From Amycolatopsis nigrescens CSC17Ta-90 (GTDB lineage: Bacteria > Actinomycetota > Actinomycetes > Mycobacteriales > Pseudonocardiaceae), in contig NZ_ARVW01000001.1 in assembly GCF_000384315.1 (NCBI RefSeq), forward strand, positions 4,464,157-4,528,156: a stretch of DNA of 64,000 nt, in the 5' to 3' direction. The notes beneath the pieces are model-generated. The model was given only the letters and a program-made list of their open reading frames with translations. It was not told where the DNA came from and made no database searches. Within the stretch, counting starts at the first letter, position 1. The number at the start of each line of letters is the position of its first letter. The translations under genes and the position numbers were made by a program. Below, piece by piece: positions 16,944 to 24,905 of this stretch.

Positions 16944-18113
16944 TTGACGGTGATGCGAGAGGACACGACGACCAGGTCGGCGCGACTGGTCGGCGAGTAC
17001 TCGCCGGGAGATTTCCTGCTCGCCACCGGACACCGCACCGTGCTGGGCAGATCCGTCCGGCAGGCGGTGACCGACACCGACCCGGTGCGGCTCGCGGAAC
17101 GGGTTTCCGCGGCCCTCGCCGAGTCGGCCACGCCGATCGCGGTCGGCGTCCTTCCCTTCGACACCGGTGCCGGCAGCACCACCCCCGGCCGGGTCGTGGT
17201 GCCGGCGGCGCTGCGCATCGCGGGCCCGGCCCATCCCGCTTTTGCGGCGCTGTCCAGTGTGGAGATCGGCACGCCGGTATCGGTCCGCCCGGTGCCGGAA
17301 CCGGCCGGGCACGCGGCCGCGGTCTCCCGCGCGCTGGCCGAGCTGGCCGACGGCGACCTGCGCAAAGTGGTCCTCGCCCGCGCGCTCGACCTGCGGTTCG
17401 CCGAGCCGGTACCGGCCGCGGCGATCCTGCACAACCTGGTCCGGGACAACCCCCGCGGCTACACCTACGCCGCCGGCCTGCCCGGCGGCCGGACCCTGGT
17501 CGGTGCCAGCCCCGAGCTGCTGCTCGCCCGCCAGGGCGACCGCGTCGTCTCCCATCCGCACGCCGGGTCGATGCCGCGCTCGGCCGACCCCGTCGTGGAC
17601 AGGGCGAACGGTGCGGCGCTGCTCGCCTCCGGCAAGGACCACGTCGAGCACAAGGTGCTCACCGAGGCCGTGGTGGAGACCCTGCGGCCGTTCTGCCGCC
17701 GGCTGGACGTGCCGGCCGAACCGGCGCTGGTGGGCACGCCGACCATGTGGCATCTGGGCACCACGATCACCGGCGAGCTGGTGGACCGCGAGGTCAGCGC
17801 GCTGCGGCTGGCCGCCGCCCTGCACCCGACCCCGGCGGTCTGCGGCACCCCGACCGAGCCGGCGCGCCGGCTGGTGGCCGAGCTGGAGCCGTTCGATCGC
17901 GGCTACTACGCCGGCGCGGTCGGCTGGGTGGACGCGGACGGTGACGGTGAGTGGGCGGTCGCGATCCGCTGCGCAGAGGTGGCCGACCGCTCGCTGCGGC
18001 TCTACGCCGGCGGCGGCATCGTGCCCGCGTCGGATCCGCTGGCCGAGCTCGACGAGACCTCCGCGAAGTTCCAGACCCTGCTCCGCGCCATGGGCCTTTC
18101 CCTCGACCTCTGA
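16944..18113 (+). CDS. Isochorismate synthase
   Basis: A 389-residue chorismate-binding enzyme that converts chorismate to isochorismate, the first step to 2,3-dihydroxybenzoate/salicylate siderophores or to menaquinone. Visible family blocks are 'ELADGDLRKVVLARALDLRF' (about 132-151), 'PELLLARQGDRVVSHPHAGSMPR' (about 191 on, given in part), 'KDHVEHKVLTEAVV', 'ALHPTPAVCGTP' and the closing 'FDRGYYAGAVGWVD'. TTG at 16944 behind GAAGGAG is the likely start; GTG 16950 and ATG 16953 are alternatives. The next gene but one family-wise is an Sfp-type PPTase (convergent), a frequent companion in catechol siderophore synthesis. No isochorismatase or NRPS gene is within the window. Confidence 0.9.
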   Translation: MTVMREDTTTRSARLVGEYSPGDFLLATGHRTVLGRSVRQAVTDTDPVRLAERVSAALAESATPIAVGVLPFDTGAGSTTPGRVVVPAALRIAGPAHPAFAALSSVEIGTPVSVRPVPEPAGHAAAVSRALAELADGDLRKVVLARALDLRFAEPVPAAAILHNLVRDNPRGYTYAAGLPGGRTLVGASPELLLARQGDRVVSHPHAGSMPRSADPVVDRANGAALLASGKDHVEHKVLTEAVVETLRPFCRRLDVPAEPALVGTPTMWHLGTTITGELVDREVSALRLAAALHPTPAVCGTPTEPARRLVAELEPFDRGYYAGAVGWVDADGDGEWAVAIRCAEVADRSLRLYAGGGIVPASDPLAELDETSAKFQTLLRAMGLSLDL

Positions 18114-18118
18114 ACTGC

Positions 18119-18169
18119 GCAAATAGCCGGCTTTTTGCCCTTGCGAAGGGCGAAAAGCCGGCTATTTGC
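18119..18169. terminator. 24-bp inverted repeat between convergent genes (family D)
   Basis: Arms 18119-18142 and 18146-18169 are complementary apart from one T-G position, with a GCG loop. The arm starts GCAAATAGCCGGCTTTT. It sits between convergent isochorismate synthase (stop 18113) and PPTase (stop 18173) and can serve both directions. Confidence 0.78.
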
Positions 18170-18172
18170 CGT

Positions 18173-18868
18173 TTAGGAGGGTGGGGTCCACCAGCGTTCG
18201 GTGACCTTGGGTTCGGCGTCGGTGAGCAGGGCGACCGCGGCGCGGTAGCCGTCGCCGGGGTCGAGGTCGGTGAGCCGGGCGTTGGCCGGGTCGAGCGCCG
18301 GGTCGGTGGACTCGAGCAGCCGGGCCGGCTCGCCGGGAGGGGACAGCGTGATGCCCTGCAGCGGGATCTTCAGCCCCCGCCCGGTGGCCTTCATCAGCGC
18401 TTCCTTGCGGGTCCAGTAGGTGAAGAAGGCGGTCGACTTCGCCGCCGGCTCGAGCCCGGCCAGCGCGGCCGCCTCGGCCTCGCTCAGCGCGTAGGAGATC
18501 AGCGAGTCGTCCGCTCGCCGGGTGGCCGTCTCGACGTCCAGCCCGACCGGCACGCCGTCGGCCATGGCCAGCCCGATCCGGTCCCCGGAGTGGGAGATGG
18601 AGAACGTGACCGACGCGCCGGTCACCCTGGGCGGCCCGTGCGGTTTGCCGCAGTCGGCGCAGGTGGCGTCGAACTCGACCTCGCCGGGGGCGAGGCCGAG
18701 CAGCTCACCGACCACCGTCTTGGCCAGCACCCGGCCGGTCAGGAACCGGCGCTGGTCGATCTCCTGCCGGTAGTTGCCGTGCCGGCCCTGCTCCAGCGGG
18801 TCCAGCAGGCTCAAATGGCTCGCTTCGTTGGGCAGCGGGGTCGCCCACCACACCGCGCACTCGATCAC
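18173..18868 (-). CDS. 4'-phosphopantetheinyl transferase (Sfp type)
   Basis: A 231-residue enzyme that transfers phosphopantetheine from CoA to a Ser on carrier proteins of NRPS, PKS or fatty acid systems. The Mg-binding motif GLDVE is at about residues 112-116, and the second motif WTRKEALMKATG at about 152-163. The N-terminal 'FSISHSGDRIGLAM' block is also typical. Length matches Sfp/EntD-type proteins. The start overlaps the stop of the upstream symporter gene by four bases (ATGA), so they form an operon although their functions seem unrelated. Confidence 0.93.
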   Translation of the reverse strand: MIECAVWWATPLPNEASHLSLLDPLEQGRHGNYRQEIDQRRFLTGRVLAKTVVGELLGLAPGEVEFDATCADCGKPHGPPRVTGASVTFSISHSGDRIGLAMADGVPVGLDVETATRRADDSLISYALSEAEAAALAGLEPAAKSTAFFTYWTRKEALMKATGRGLKIPLQGITLSPPGEPARLLESTDPALDPANARLTDLDPGDGYRAAVALLTDAEPKVTERWWTPPS

Positions 18869-20205
18869 GTGGACTTCTCCGCCCCCTCTGTGTCCTTACC
18901 CGCATGATCCTCGATGAGCGTCTTTTCGTCGAACGGGTCCTGCCCGGAAAGCACCCTGTCCAACTGCGCCCGGTCCAGCTCACCGGTCCAGGTGCCGATC
19001 AGCACGGTGGCCACCGAGTTGCCGGCGAAGTTGGTCAGCGCCCTCGCCTCGGACATGAACCGGTCGATGCCGACGATGAACCCGACACCGTCCACCAGCT
19101 CCGGCCGGTGCGACTGCAGCCCGCCGGCCAGGGTGGCCAGCCCGGCGCCGGTCACCCCGGCGGCACCCTTGGACGCGATGATCATGAAGACCAGCAGCGC
19201 GATCTGCTCCCCGATGGACAGCGGTTTGTCCATCGCCTCGGCGATGAAGATGGACGCCATGGTCAGGTAGATCGCGGTGCCGTCCAGGTTGAACGAGTAG
19301 CCGGTGGGCACCGTGATGCCGACCACCGGCTTGCTCACCCCGAGGTGCTCCATCTTCGCGATCAGCCGCGGCAGCGCGGTCTCCGAGGAGGAGGTGGACA
19401 GGATCAGCAGGAACTCGCGGCCGAGGTAGCGCAGCAGGCGGAACAGGTTGACGCGGGCGAACAACCAGGTCATCGCGCCGAGTACGACGAAGACGAAGAG
19501 TGCGCAGGTGAGGTAGAAGCCGATCATGATCACGGCCAGGCTTTGCAGCGCCTTCCAGCCGGTCTCGCCGACCACCGCGGCGATCGCGCCGAACGCGCCG
19601 ACCGGGGCGGCCCACATGATCATCGCCAGTATCCGGAACACCAGCCGCTGGATGTGCTCGACCCCGCGCCGGATCGGCTCGCCCCTGGAGCCGAGCTTCT
19701 GCACCGCGAACCCGGCGAGCAAGGCCACCAGCAGGGTTTGCAGCACCGAGCCTTCGGTGAACGCGGAGACCAGGCTTTCCGGGATGATGCCGAGCAGGAA
19801 CTCGGTGGTGTTCTCCGCCTCGCCGACCTGTTTCTGGCCCAGCTTCGCCACGTCCTGGCTGATGTGCAGCCCGGAGCCGGGGTGCAGCAGGTTGCCGACC
19901 ACCAGGCCGATCACCAGCGCGACGGTGGACATCACCAGGAAGTAGCCGATCGCGAGGCCGCCGACCTTGCCCACCTTGGCCGCCTTGGCCACCGAGCCGA
20001 TGCCGAGCACGATGGTGCAGAAGATGATCGGCGAGATCATCATCTTGATCAGGTTCACGAACCCGGTGCCCAGCGGCTTCAGCTCCTTGCCGAACTCCGG
20101 GAACCGCCACCCGACCACGATGCCGAGCGCGACCGCGGCGATCACCGCGATGTACAGGTAGTGGGTGCGGTCCCGCCGCCGGGCGGACGACTCCGGTGTC
20201 GACAT
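18865..20205 (-). CDS. Dicarboxylate/proton-sodium symporter (DctA/GltP family)
   Basis: A 446-residue membrane transporter of the DAACS family, importing C4-dicarboxylates or glutamate/aspartate. About eight membrane segments are visible, starting 'YIAVIAAVALGIVVGWRF' (about 18-35). The family signatures are the Ser-rich re-entrant loop 'LLILSTSSSETALPRLIAKME' (about 268-288, in part) and 'VPTGYSFNLDGTAIYLTMA' (about 300-318). The cytoplasmic C-terminal tail is acidic. ATG at 20205. It is divergent from the acyl-CoA dehydrogenase gene. Whether it is dicarboxylate- or amino-acid-specific is not clear. Confidence 0.92.
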   Translation of the reverse strand: MSTPESSARRRDRTHYLYIAVIAAVALGIVVGWRFPEFGKELKPLGTGFVNLIKMMISPIIFCTIVLGIGSVAKAAKVGKVGGLAIGYFLVMSTVALVIGLVVGNLLHPGSGLHISQDVAKLGQKQVGEAENTTEFLLGIIPESLVSAFTEGSVLQTLLVALLAGFAVQKLGSRGEPIRRGVEHIQRLVFRILAMIMWAAPVGAFGAIAAVVGETGWKALQSLAVIMIGFYLTCALFVFVVLGAMTWLFARVNLFRLLRYLGREFLLILSTSSSETALPRLIAKMEHLGVSKPVVGITVPTGYSFNLDGTAIYLTMASIFIAEAMDKPLSIGEQIALLVFMIIASKGAAGVTGAGLATLAGGLQSHRPELVDGVGFIVGIDRFMSEARALTNFAGNSVATVLIGTWTGELDRAQLDRVLSGQDPFDEKTLIEDHAGKDTEGAEKST

Positions 20206-20274
20206 CGACTCTCCTTGGCGCGTGCTGTGGCGGGGGAAACCTACGTGAAGATCGCCTGGCCGTACACCCGAGTG

Positions 20275-20288
20275 TTACCCTTGGGTAA
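20275..20288. promoter_or_regulatory. Palindrome TTACCC-TT-GGGTAA upstream of acyl-CoA dehydrogenase
   Basis: A 14-bp dyad with perfect 6-bp arms ends 34 bp before the GTG start at 20323. An AAGCGCTT palindrome follows at 20291-20298. Both are in the short region between the divergent symporter and acyl-CoA dehydrogenase genes. This is a likely repressor site; TetR repressors commonly govern such genes, but none is adjacent. Confidence 0.5.
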
Positions 20289-20322
20289 GCAAGCGCTTAG
20301 TCACCCTGGCTGGAGGCTTTCC

Positions 20323-21492
20323 GTGGATTTCACCCTGAGCGATGAAGAGCGTGAGGTGCGTGACTGGGTCCGCACCTTCGTCCAGCGCGAGCTGGTACCC
20401 CGCGAGCCCGAGGTGCTTCGCCGAGAGCGGGCCGGCGAAGTCGGCTTCACTTCCGAAGAACTGACCGAACTGCGGCTCAAGGCGAAGGAATCCGGCTTCT
20501 GGGGCGTCCAGACGCCCGAGGAGTACGGCGGCATGGGCCTGTCCGCGGTGATGACCGCGCTGCTGGAGGCCGAGCTCGGCCGCACCTTCGTGCAGTTCAG
20601 CTTCGGCGGCTCGGCGGACAACATTCTCTTTCATGCCAACGAAGAGCAGAAGCAGCGCTACCTGCTGCCGACGATCTCCGGTGAGCGCAAGTCCTGCTTC
20701 GCGATCACCGAGCCCGGTGCCGGCTCGGACGCCAAGGCGATCCGCGCCTCCGCCCGCAAGGACGGCTCCGACTGGATCATCAACGGCGAGAAGACGTTCA
20801 TCACCGGTGGCAACGAAGCCGACTTCACCATGGTCTTCGCCATCACCGACCCCGAGAAGGGCGCGAACGGCGGGGTCACCTGCTTCCTCGTCGACCGCGA
20901 CATGGGCTGGAAGTCGGAGTACATAGACACCATGGGCCAGTGGGGCCCGGCGTCGCTGATCTTCGAGGACGTGCGGGTGCCGGAAACGCAGATCCTCGGC
21001 GAACTCGGCCAGGGTTTCGCGCTGGCGATGCAGTGGATCGGCCGCGGCCGCTACCTGCTGCCCGCGCGGGCGATCGGCTCCTGCGAGCGGCTGCTGTCGA
21101 TGGCCATCGAGCACGCCAACACCCGGGAGACCTTCGGCGAGAAGATCGCCGAACGCCAAGCCATCCAGTGGATGATCGCCGACTCGGGAGTGGAACTGGA
21201 GGCGCTGCGCTGGTTGGTGCTGCACGCCGCATGGCAGGTCGATTCCGGAATGGACTCCAGGCACGCGCAGTCCATCGCCAAGCTCTACGGCGGGGTGAAG
21301 GCCAACGAGATCGTGGACAGGGTGCTGCAGATTCACGGCGGCATGGGCTACACCAGGGAACTACCGGTGGAGCGCTGGTACCGCGAACTGCGGCTGCTGC
21401 GCATCTACGAGGGCACCGACGAGATCCAGCGGCGCACCATCGCGCGAAACCTGCTCAAGGGACACGTCAAGATCGGCGGGTCGCTCGGCTGA
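20323..21492 (+). CDS. Acyl-CoA dehydrogenase
   Basis: A 389-residue FAD enzyme catalysing alpha,beta-dehydrogenation of acyl-CoA, with electrons passed to ETF. The N-terminal helical domain begins 'DFTLSDEEREVRDWVRTFV'. The FAD-binding block 'CFAITEPGAGSDAKAI' is at about 124-139, the middle beta domain has 'INGEKTFITGGNEADF', and the C-terminal signature 'QIHGGMGYTRELPVERWYREL' (in part) is followed by the catalytic-Glu loop 'RIYEGTDEIQRR'. GTG at 20323 lies behind GGAGG (20312-20316); the longer open frame upstream is antisense to the symporter and rejected. Confidence 0.93.
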   Translation: MDFTLSDEEREVRDWVRTFVQRELVPREPEVLRRERAGEVGFTSEELTELRLKAKESGFWGVQTPEEYGGMGLSAVMTALLEAELGRTFVQFSFGGSADNILFHANEEQKQRYLLPTISGERKSCFAITEPGAGSDAKAIRASARKDGSDWIINGEKTFITGGNEADFTMVFAITDPEKGANGGVTCFLVDRDMGWKSEYIDTMGQWGPASLIFEDVRVPETQILGELGQGFALAMQWIGRGRYLLPARAIGSCERLLSMAIEHANTRETFGEKIAERQAIQWMIADSGVELEALRWLVLHAAWQVDSGMDSRHAQSIAKLYGGVKANEIVDRVLQIHGGMGYTRELPVERWYRELRLLRIYEGTDEIQRRTIARNLLKGHVKIGGSLG

Positions 21493-21522
21493 CCGAACGA
21501 CCCGCCGCTGGACAGGGGTGGC

Positions 21523-21849
21523 TCAGCCGGCGGATCGCGCGCGCATCGCGATCGGCACGCCGGCTAGGTCCTCCTCGTTGCACAGGAGCTTGACGTCGTA
21601 ATACGGGGAGTCCTTGCGCTCGTCGTAGTCGAGATGAATCGCCAGTACATCGAGCGGCTCCCCGAGCCACTCCTGAGCCTGCCGGAGCCAGTCGGCACAC
21701 CGTCCCAATGCGGTGGGCAGGTCGTCGTCGCGGAACTCCACCGGGCGATAGGGCACATCCTGTACCTGATCCCGAGGGTGTGCCGGCGTCGGCAAGCCCG
21801 GCGCCAGACCCGAGTCATCCAGTTCCAGTTGGATCGTTTGCTCAGTCAC
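21523..21849 (-). CDS. Hypothetical protein, 108 residues
   Basis: Starting at GTG 21849 (behind a GGGGA stretch) the product is 108 residues, acidic, without signal peptide or membrane segment. It contains 'QEWLGEPLDVLAIHLDYDERKDSPYYDVKLL' (shown in part) with alternating strand-like hydrophobics. I do not recognise a family. It lies 49 bp behind the TetR gene and may be the last gene of that operon. The longer frame upstream (to 22137) is antisense-type overlap with the TetR gene and is rejected. Confidence 0.6.
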   Translation of the reverse strand: MTEQTIQLELDDSGLAPGLPTPAHPRDQVQDVPYRPVEFRDDDLPTALGRCADWLRQAQEWLGEPLDVLAIHLDYDERKDSPYYDVKLLCNEEDLAGVPIAMRARSAG

Positions 21850-21898
21850 TCTTCGAGGGTCCCCCAGCAAAGCATTCTGAGCAAGGCGTACCCACACC

Positions 21899-22549
21899 TC
21901 AACGCCCGGAACCCCACACACGGGCGACCACCGCACGGCACTGTGCCAGGTCCGCACGGTCACTGGCAACCTCGCAGCCCAGCATCCGCCCGGCCAGCCT
22001 GGCGTAGTGCGCCGCCAGCTCGTCCAGGGACAGCTTGCCGCGTGGCGAGTACCACCTGGCCACGCCGTTGCACATCTCCAGCAGCGCGAGCCGGGTGGCG
22101 CTCGGCTGATCGGTGTCGAAGACCCCGGCTTCGACACCGTCTTCGAGCACGCTCGCCCATCTGGCCTCGTAGCCGTCGCGCAGCGCTACCACCGGTCTCC
22201 TTGCGGCCGGGGAAAGTGCGCGGACCTCGTTGTCCACCACCTTCGTCTCGTCCGGCTGCAGCGCGTGCGTGAACACGTGCAGCGCGACCAGCCTGGACAG
22301 CCGCGCGGCCGGCGCCGGCACACCCGCGGTGACCTCGTCGGCCGCGGTGACCAGCCGGCGCAGCGAGGCGTCCATCAGCTCGGCGAGCAGTTCTTCCTTG
22401 GTGCCCATGTAGTGGTAGAGGCTGGCCGAGGACAACTTGGCCGCACTTGCAAGGTCCCGGATGCCGGTACCGTGAAAACCCTTGTCCGCGAACAGTTTCA
22501 CCGCGGCCCTGCGGACGCGTTCCCGGCTGTCGTTCCCGGTCAGCACCAT
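21899..22549 (-). CDS. TetR family regulator of fatty acid/sterol-type catabolism
   Basis: A 216-residue repressor with an N-terminal helix-turn-helix ('GIRDLASAAKLSSASLYHYMGTKEELLAEL', about 29-58, given in part), followed by a C-terminal domain of the type found in KstR2/FadR-like regulators. The start overlaps the end of the acyl-CoA ligase gene by ten bases, so it is cotranscribed with the ligase and the enoyl-CoA hydratase. Its operator is probably the GATC-rich dyad ahead of the hydratase gene at about 24873-24898. An acyl-CoA is the likely inducer; this is inference from context. Confidence 0.9.
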   Translation of the reverse strand: MVLTGNDSRERVRRAAVKLFADKGFHGTGIRDLASAAKLSSASLYHYMGTKEELLAELMDASLRRLVTAADEVTAGVPAPAARLSRLVALHVFTHALQPDETKVVDNEVRALSPAARRPVVALRDGYEARWASVLEDGVEAGVFDTDQPSATRLALLEMCNGVARWYSPRGKLSLDELAAHYARLAGRMLGCEVASDRADLAQCRAVVARVWGSGR

Positions 22550-24111
22550 CGGTGCGCCACCCGGTCGTACGCACCGGCGAGCTGGTCGGCCGCCTTGCGC
22601 AGCTCGCCCTTCGCCACCCGCTCGGACGGGGTCATCGGCAGCTCGTCGGCGTAGGCCCAGTAGCGGGGCACCTTGAAGTAGGCGAGTTTTTCCCCGCAGA
22701 AATCGGCCAGTTCCTCCGGCGGCACCGCGGTAGCCTGGTATTCCTCGGCGAGCGCGACATAGGCTTTGATCTCTTCGCCGCGAAGCTCGTCCGGTACCGC
22801 GACGACCGCGGCGAGCCGGACCGCGGGATGCATCAGCAGCGCCCGCTCCACCTCGTCCGCGGAGATGTTTTCGCCGCTGCGCCGGATCATGTCCTTGGTC
22901 CGGCCCACGTAGTAGATCCGGCCATGGTCGTCCATGGTGGCCAGATCCCCAGTGTGGAACCAGCCGCCGGCGAAGGCGCGCTCGGTCGCGTCCGGGTCGT
23001 CGTGATAACCGTGCATCAGGCCGGTACCGCGCAGCAGCAGCTCGCCGGTTTCACCGCGTGGCAACGGGTTTCCCTGCGAGTCGCCGATGATCGCCTCGCG
23101 GTCGGGCGACGGGCGGCCGATGCAGCCGGTGCCGACCGTCTCGTCATGATCCTCCGGGGAGACCCGGATGTCCCCGCCGGTCTCGGTCATGCCGAACGCC
23201 TCGAACCAGGGCACGCCCCACCTCTGCTCCAGTGCTGCGTGCAGCTCGCGGGGGATCGCCGAGGCGCTGATCGCGCGCACCCGGTGGTCGCGGTCCTCCG
23301 GTGTCTCCGGGGTGCGCAACAGCAAGGTCGGCATCAAGCCAAGGCAGTAGAACCAGGTGACCTCGTACTCGCGCACCTTCGCCCAGAACGTGGACGGGTG
23401 AAACCGGTCCAGCACCACCAGCGTCGCGCCGGACGCGAGTCCCAATGCGACATTCCACTGTGGATCGATGTAGTGGAAGGGCTGCGCGGTGAGCATGATG
23501 TCCGACTCGCCGACCGCGGGGAACTCGGTGGCCAGTCCGCGGGCCAGCGTGGTCCAGTACCGGTGCGGCAGCACGCAGCCCTTGGGCGCGCCGGTGGTGC
23601 CGGAGGTGTACTGGATGTTGACCGGACGCTCGCCTTCGGTCCAGAAGACGGCCCAGTCGGCGGTACCGGCCTCGGGGGTGAACTCGGCGAGCAGTTCGGG
23701 CACGGTCAGCACCCGCTCCACCGCGGTCAGCGGGGCCATCGTGGCGAGCAGCTCGGTGAACTCCGGCCCGCCGATGGCGAACCTGGCCCCGGAATGCGCC
23801 AGCACGTGCGCCCCGTCCAGCTCTCGGTAGTTGATGTTCACCGGGACCAGCACCGCGGACAGCTTGGCCAGTGCGAGCCAGAGCAGCGGGAACTCCGGCT
23901 CGTTGCGCAGCATCACCGCGACCCGGTCGCCTTCGCGCACGCCGAGGCCGCGCAGGGCGAGCGCCAGCCGGGAGCTGCGCTCGTCCACCTCGGTGAAGCT
24001 CAGCGAGGCGCCGGTCGCGTCGAACACCCAGGCGGTGCGCTCCGGCCAGCGGCGGGCGGCACGGGCGACCAGCTCGACGAGATCGTCCACCTGGCCGAGC
24101 GCCCGGCTCAT
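22540..24111 (-). CDS. Acyl-CoA synthetase, crotonobetaine/carnitine ligase-like
   Basis: A 523-residue AMP-forming CoA ligase. The adenylate motif YTSGTTGAPKGCVLPHRYW is at about residues 169-187. 'EAFGMTETGG' is the A5 motif, 'GWFHTGDLATMDDHGRIYYVGRTKD' (in part) the hinge, and 'SERVAKGELRK' holds the catalytic Lys. The CaiC-like pattern 'MLRNEPEFPLLWLALAKLSAVLVPVN' (in part) suggests a carboxylic acid that is not a simple long-chain fatty acid. ATG at 24111 overlaps the hydratase stop (ATGA). Partner genes on the same operon are an enoyl-CoA hydratase and a TetR regulator. Confidence 0.9.
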   Translation of the reverse strand: MSRALGQVDDLVELVARAARRWPERTAWVFDATGASLSFTEVDERSSRLALALRGLGVREGDRVAVMLRNEPEFPLLWLALAKLSAVLVPVNINYRELDGAHVLAHSGARFAIGGPEFTELLATMAPLTAVERVLTVPELLAEFTPEAGTADWAVFWTEGERPVNIQYTSGTTGAPKGCVLPHRYWTTLARGLATEFPAVGESDIMLTAQPFHYIDPQWNVALGLASGATLVVLDRFHPSTFWAKVREYEVTWFYCLGLMPTLLLRTPETPEDRDHRVRAISASAIPRELHAALEQRWGVPWFEAFGMTETGGDIRVSPEDHDETVGTGCIGRPSPDREAIIGDSQGNPLPRGETGELLLRGTGLMHGYHDDPDATERAFAGGWFHTGDLATMDDHGRIYYVGRTKDMIRRSGENISADEVERALLMHPAVRLAAVVAVPDELRGEEIKAYVALAEEYQATAVPPEELADFCGEKLAYFKVPRYWAYADELPMTPSERVAKGELRKAADQLAGAYDRVAHRWC

Positions 24112-24857
24112 TCCCGGCTCCGGAACGCCTCGGCCGAATGAGCCACTTCCGGGGTGTGCTCGGTGATCAGCGCGTGGCTCACTTCCAGCTCCAGCGCGGC
24201 GTCCAGCGTGCTGTCCGCGCCCGCGTCCAGCGCCCGTTTGGCCAGCGTCGCCGCCGCTGCCGGGCGTTCGGCCAGCCGCGCCGCCCAGTCCAGCGCGGTT
24301 TCGGCCAGCTCGGCGGCCGGCACCACGGCGTTCACCAGCCCGATCCGCTCCGCCGCCGCCGCGTCCACCCGGTCGCCGAACAGCAGCAGCTCCTTGGCCT
24401 TGAGCGGGCCGACCAGCAGCGGCAGCAACCGGGACGCGGCACCGGTGACGCTGAGCCCGAGCGAGACCTCGGGGAAGGCGAACACCGCGTCGTCCGCGGC
24501 CAGCACCAGATCGCAGCCGAGGGCGAACTCCGCGCCGGCGCCGATCGCGTAGCCGTGCACGGCGGCCAGCACCGGCTGCGGCAGCGCGCGCAGCCGTCTG
24601 GTCACCTCCTGCAGCCGCTCCAGCCTGGCCCGCGAATCACCGGTGGCCGGCGGTTCCTTCAGGTCGTGGCCCGCGCAGAACGCCCGGCCGCGGCCGGCCA
24701 GCACCACCGCGCGGGCGCCGGACCCGGCGGCGGTGTCCAGCGCCGTCAGCAGATCGTCCACCAGCGCCGGGGCCACCGCGTTCAGCCGATCCGGCCGGTT
24801 CAGCCAGATCTGCGCGACTCCGTTGTGCACCGCTATCTCGACCGCAGGACTGCTCAT
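24108..24857 (-). CDS. Enoyl-CoA hydratase/isomerase
   Basis: A 249-residue crotonase-fold enzyme acting on 2-enoyl-CoA. Oxyanion-hole residues lie in 'GRAFCAGHDLKE' and 'GYAIGAGAEFALGCD'. Both catalytic glutamates of active hydratases are conserved at the correct 20-residue spacing: the Glu of 'GAGAEF' and the Glu of 'FAFPEVSLG'. ATG at 24857 is chosen because the longer frame runs antisense under the divergent amidohydrolase gene. It is first gene of the hydratase-ligase-TetR operon, so the cluster probably degrades a carboxylic acid through its CoA thioester. Confidence 0.92.
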   Translation of the reverse strand: MSSPAVEIAVHNGVAQIWLNRPDRLNAVAPALVDDLLTALDTAAGSGARAVVLAGRGRAFCAGHDLKEPPATGDSRARLERLQEVTRRLRALPQPVLAAVHGYAIGAGAEFALGCDLVLAADDAVFAFPEVSLGLSVTGAASRLLPLLVGPLKAKELLLFGDRVDAAAAERIGLVNAVVPAAELAETALDWAARLAERPAAAATLAKRALDAGADSTLDAALELEVSHALITEHTPEVAHSAEAFRSRE

Positions 24858-24872
24858 GCCCGCCGAGCCTAG

Positions 24873-24898
24873 ACGACCGATCGATCGATCGATAGGGT
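24873..24898. promoter_or_regulatory. GATC-repeat dyad between divergent operons
   Basis: A run of tandem GATC tetramers (GATCGATCGATCGAT, about 24879-24893) is framed by GACC on the left and GGGTC on the right, making an imperfect 25-bp dyad. It lies in the 48-bp gap between the hydratase start (24857) and the divergent amidohydrolase start (24906). It is the obvious place for the TetR protein encoded in the operon to bind. Confidence 0.5.
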
Positions 24899-24905
24899 CC
24901 CCGGT

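Noticed and set aside
18904..20322. Long N-terminal extension of the acyl-CoA dehydrogenase in the same frame
   Set aside because: The upstream part is antisense to the dicarboxylate symporter. A GTG with a GGAGG Shine-Dalgarno gives the normal N-terminus.
24879..24893. GATC tandem repeat as a microsatellite or methylation site cluster
   Set aside because: It is short, framed by matching flanks and placed in a divergent promoter, so an operator is simpler.
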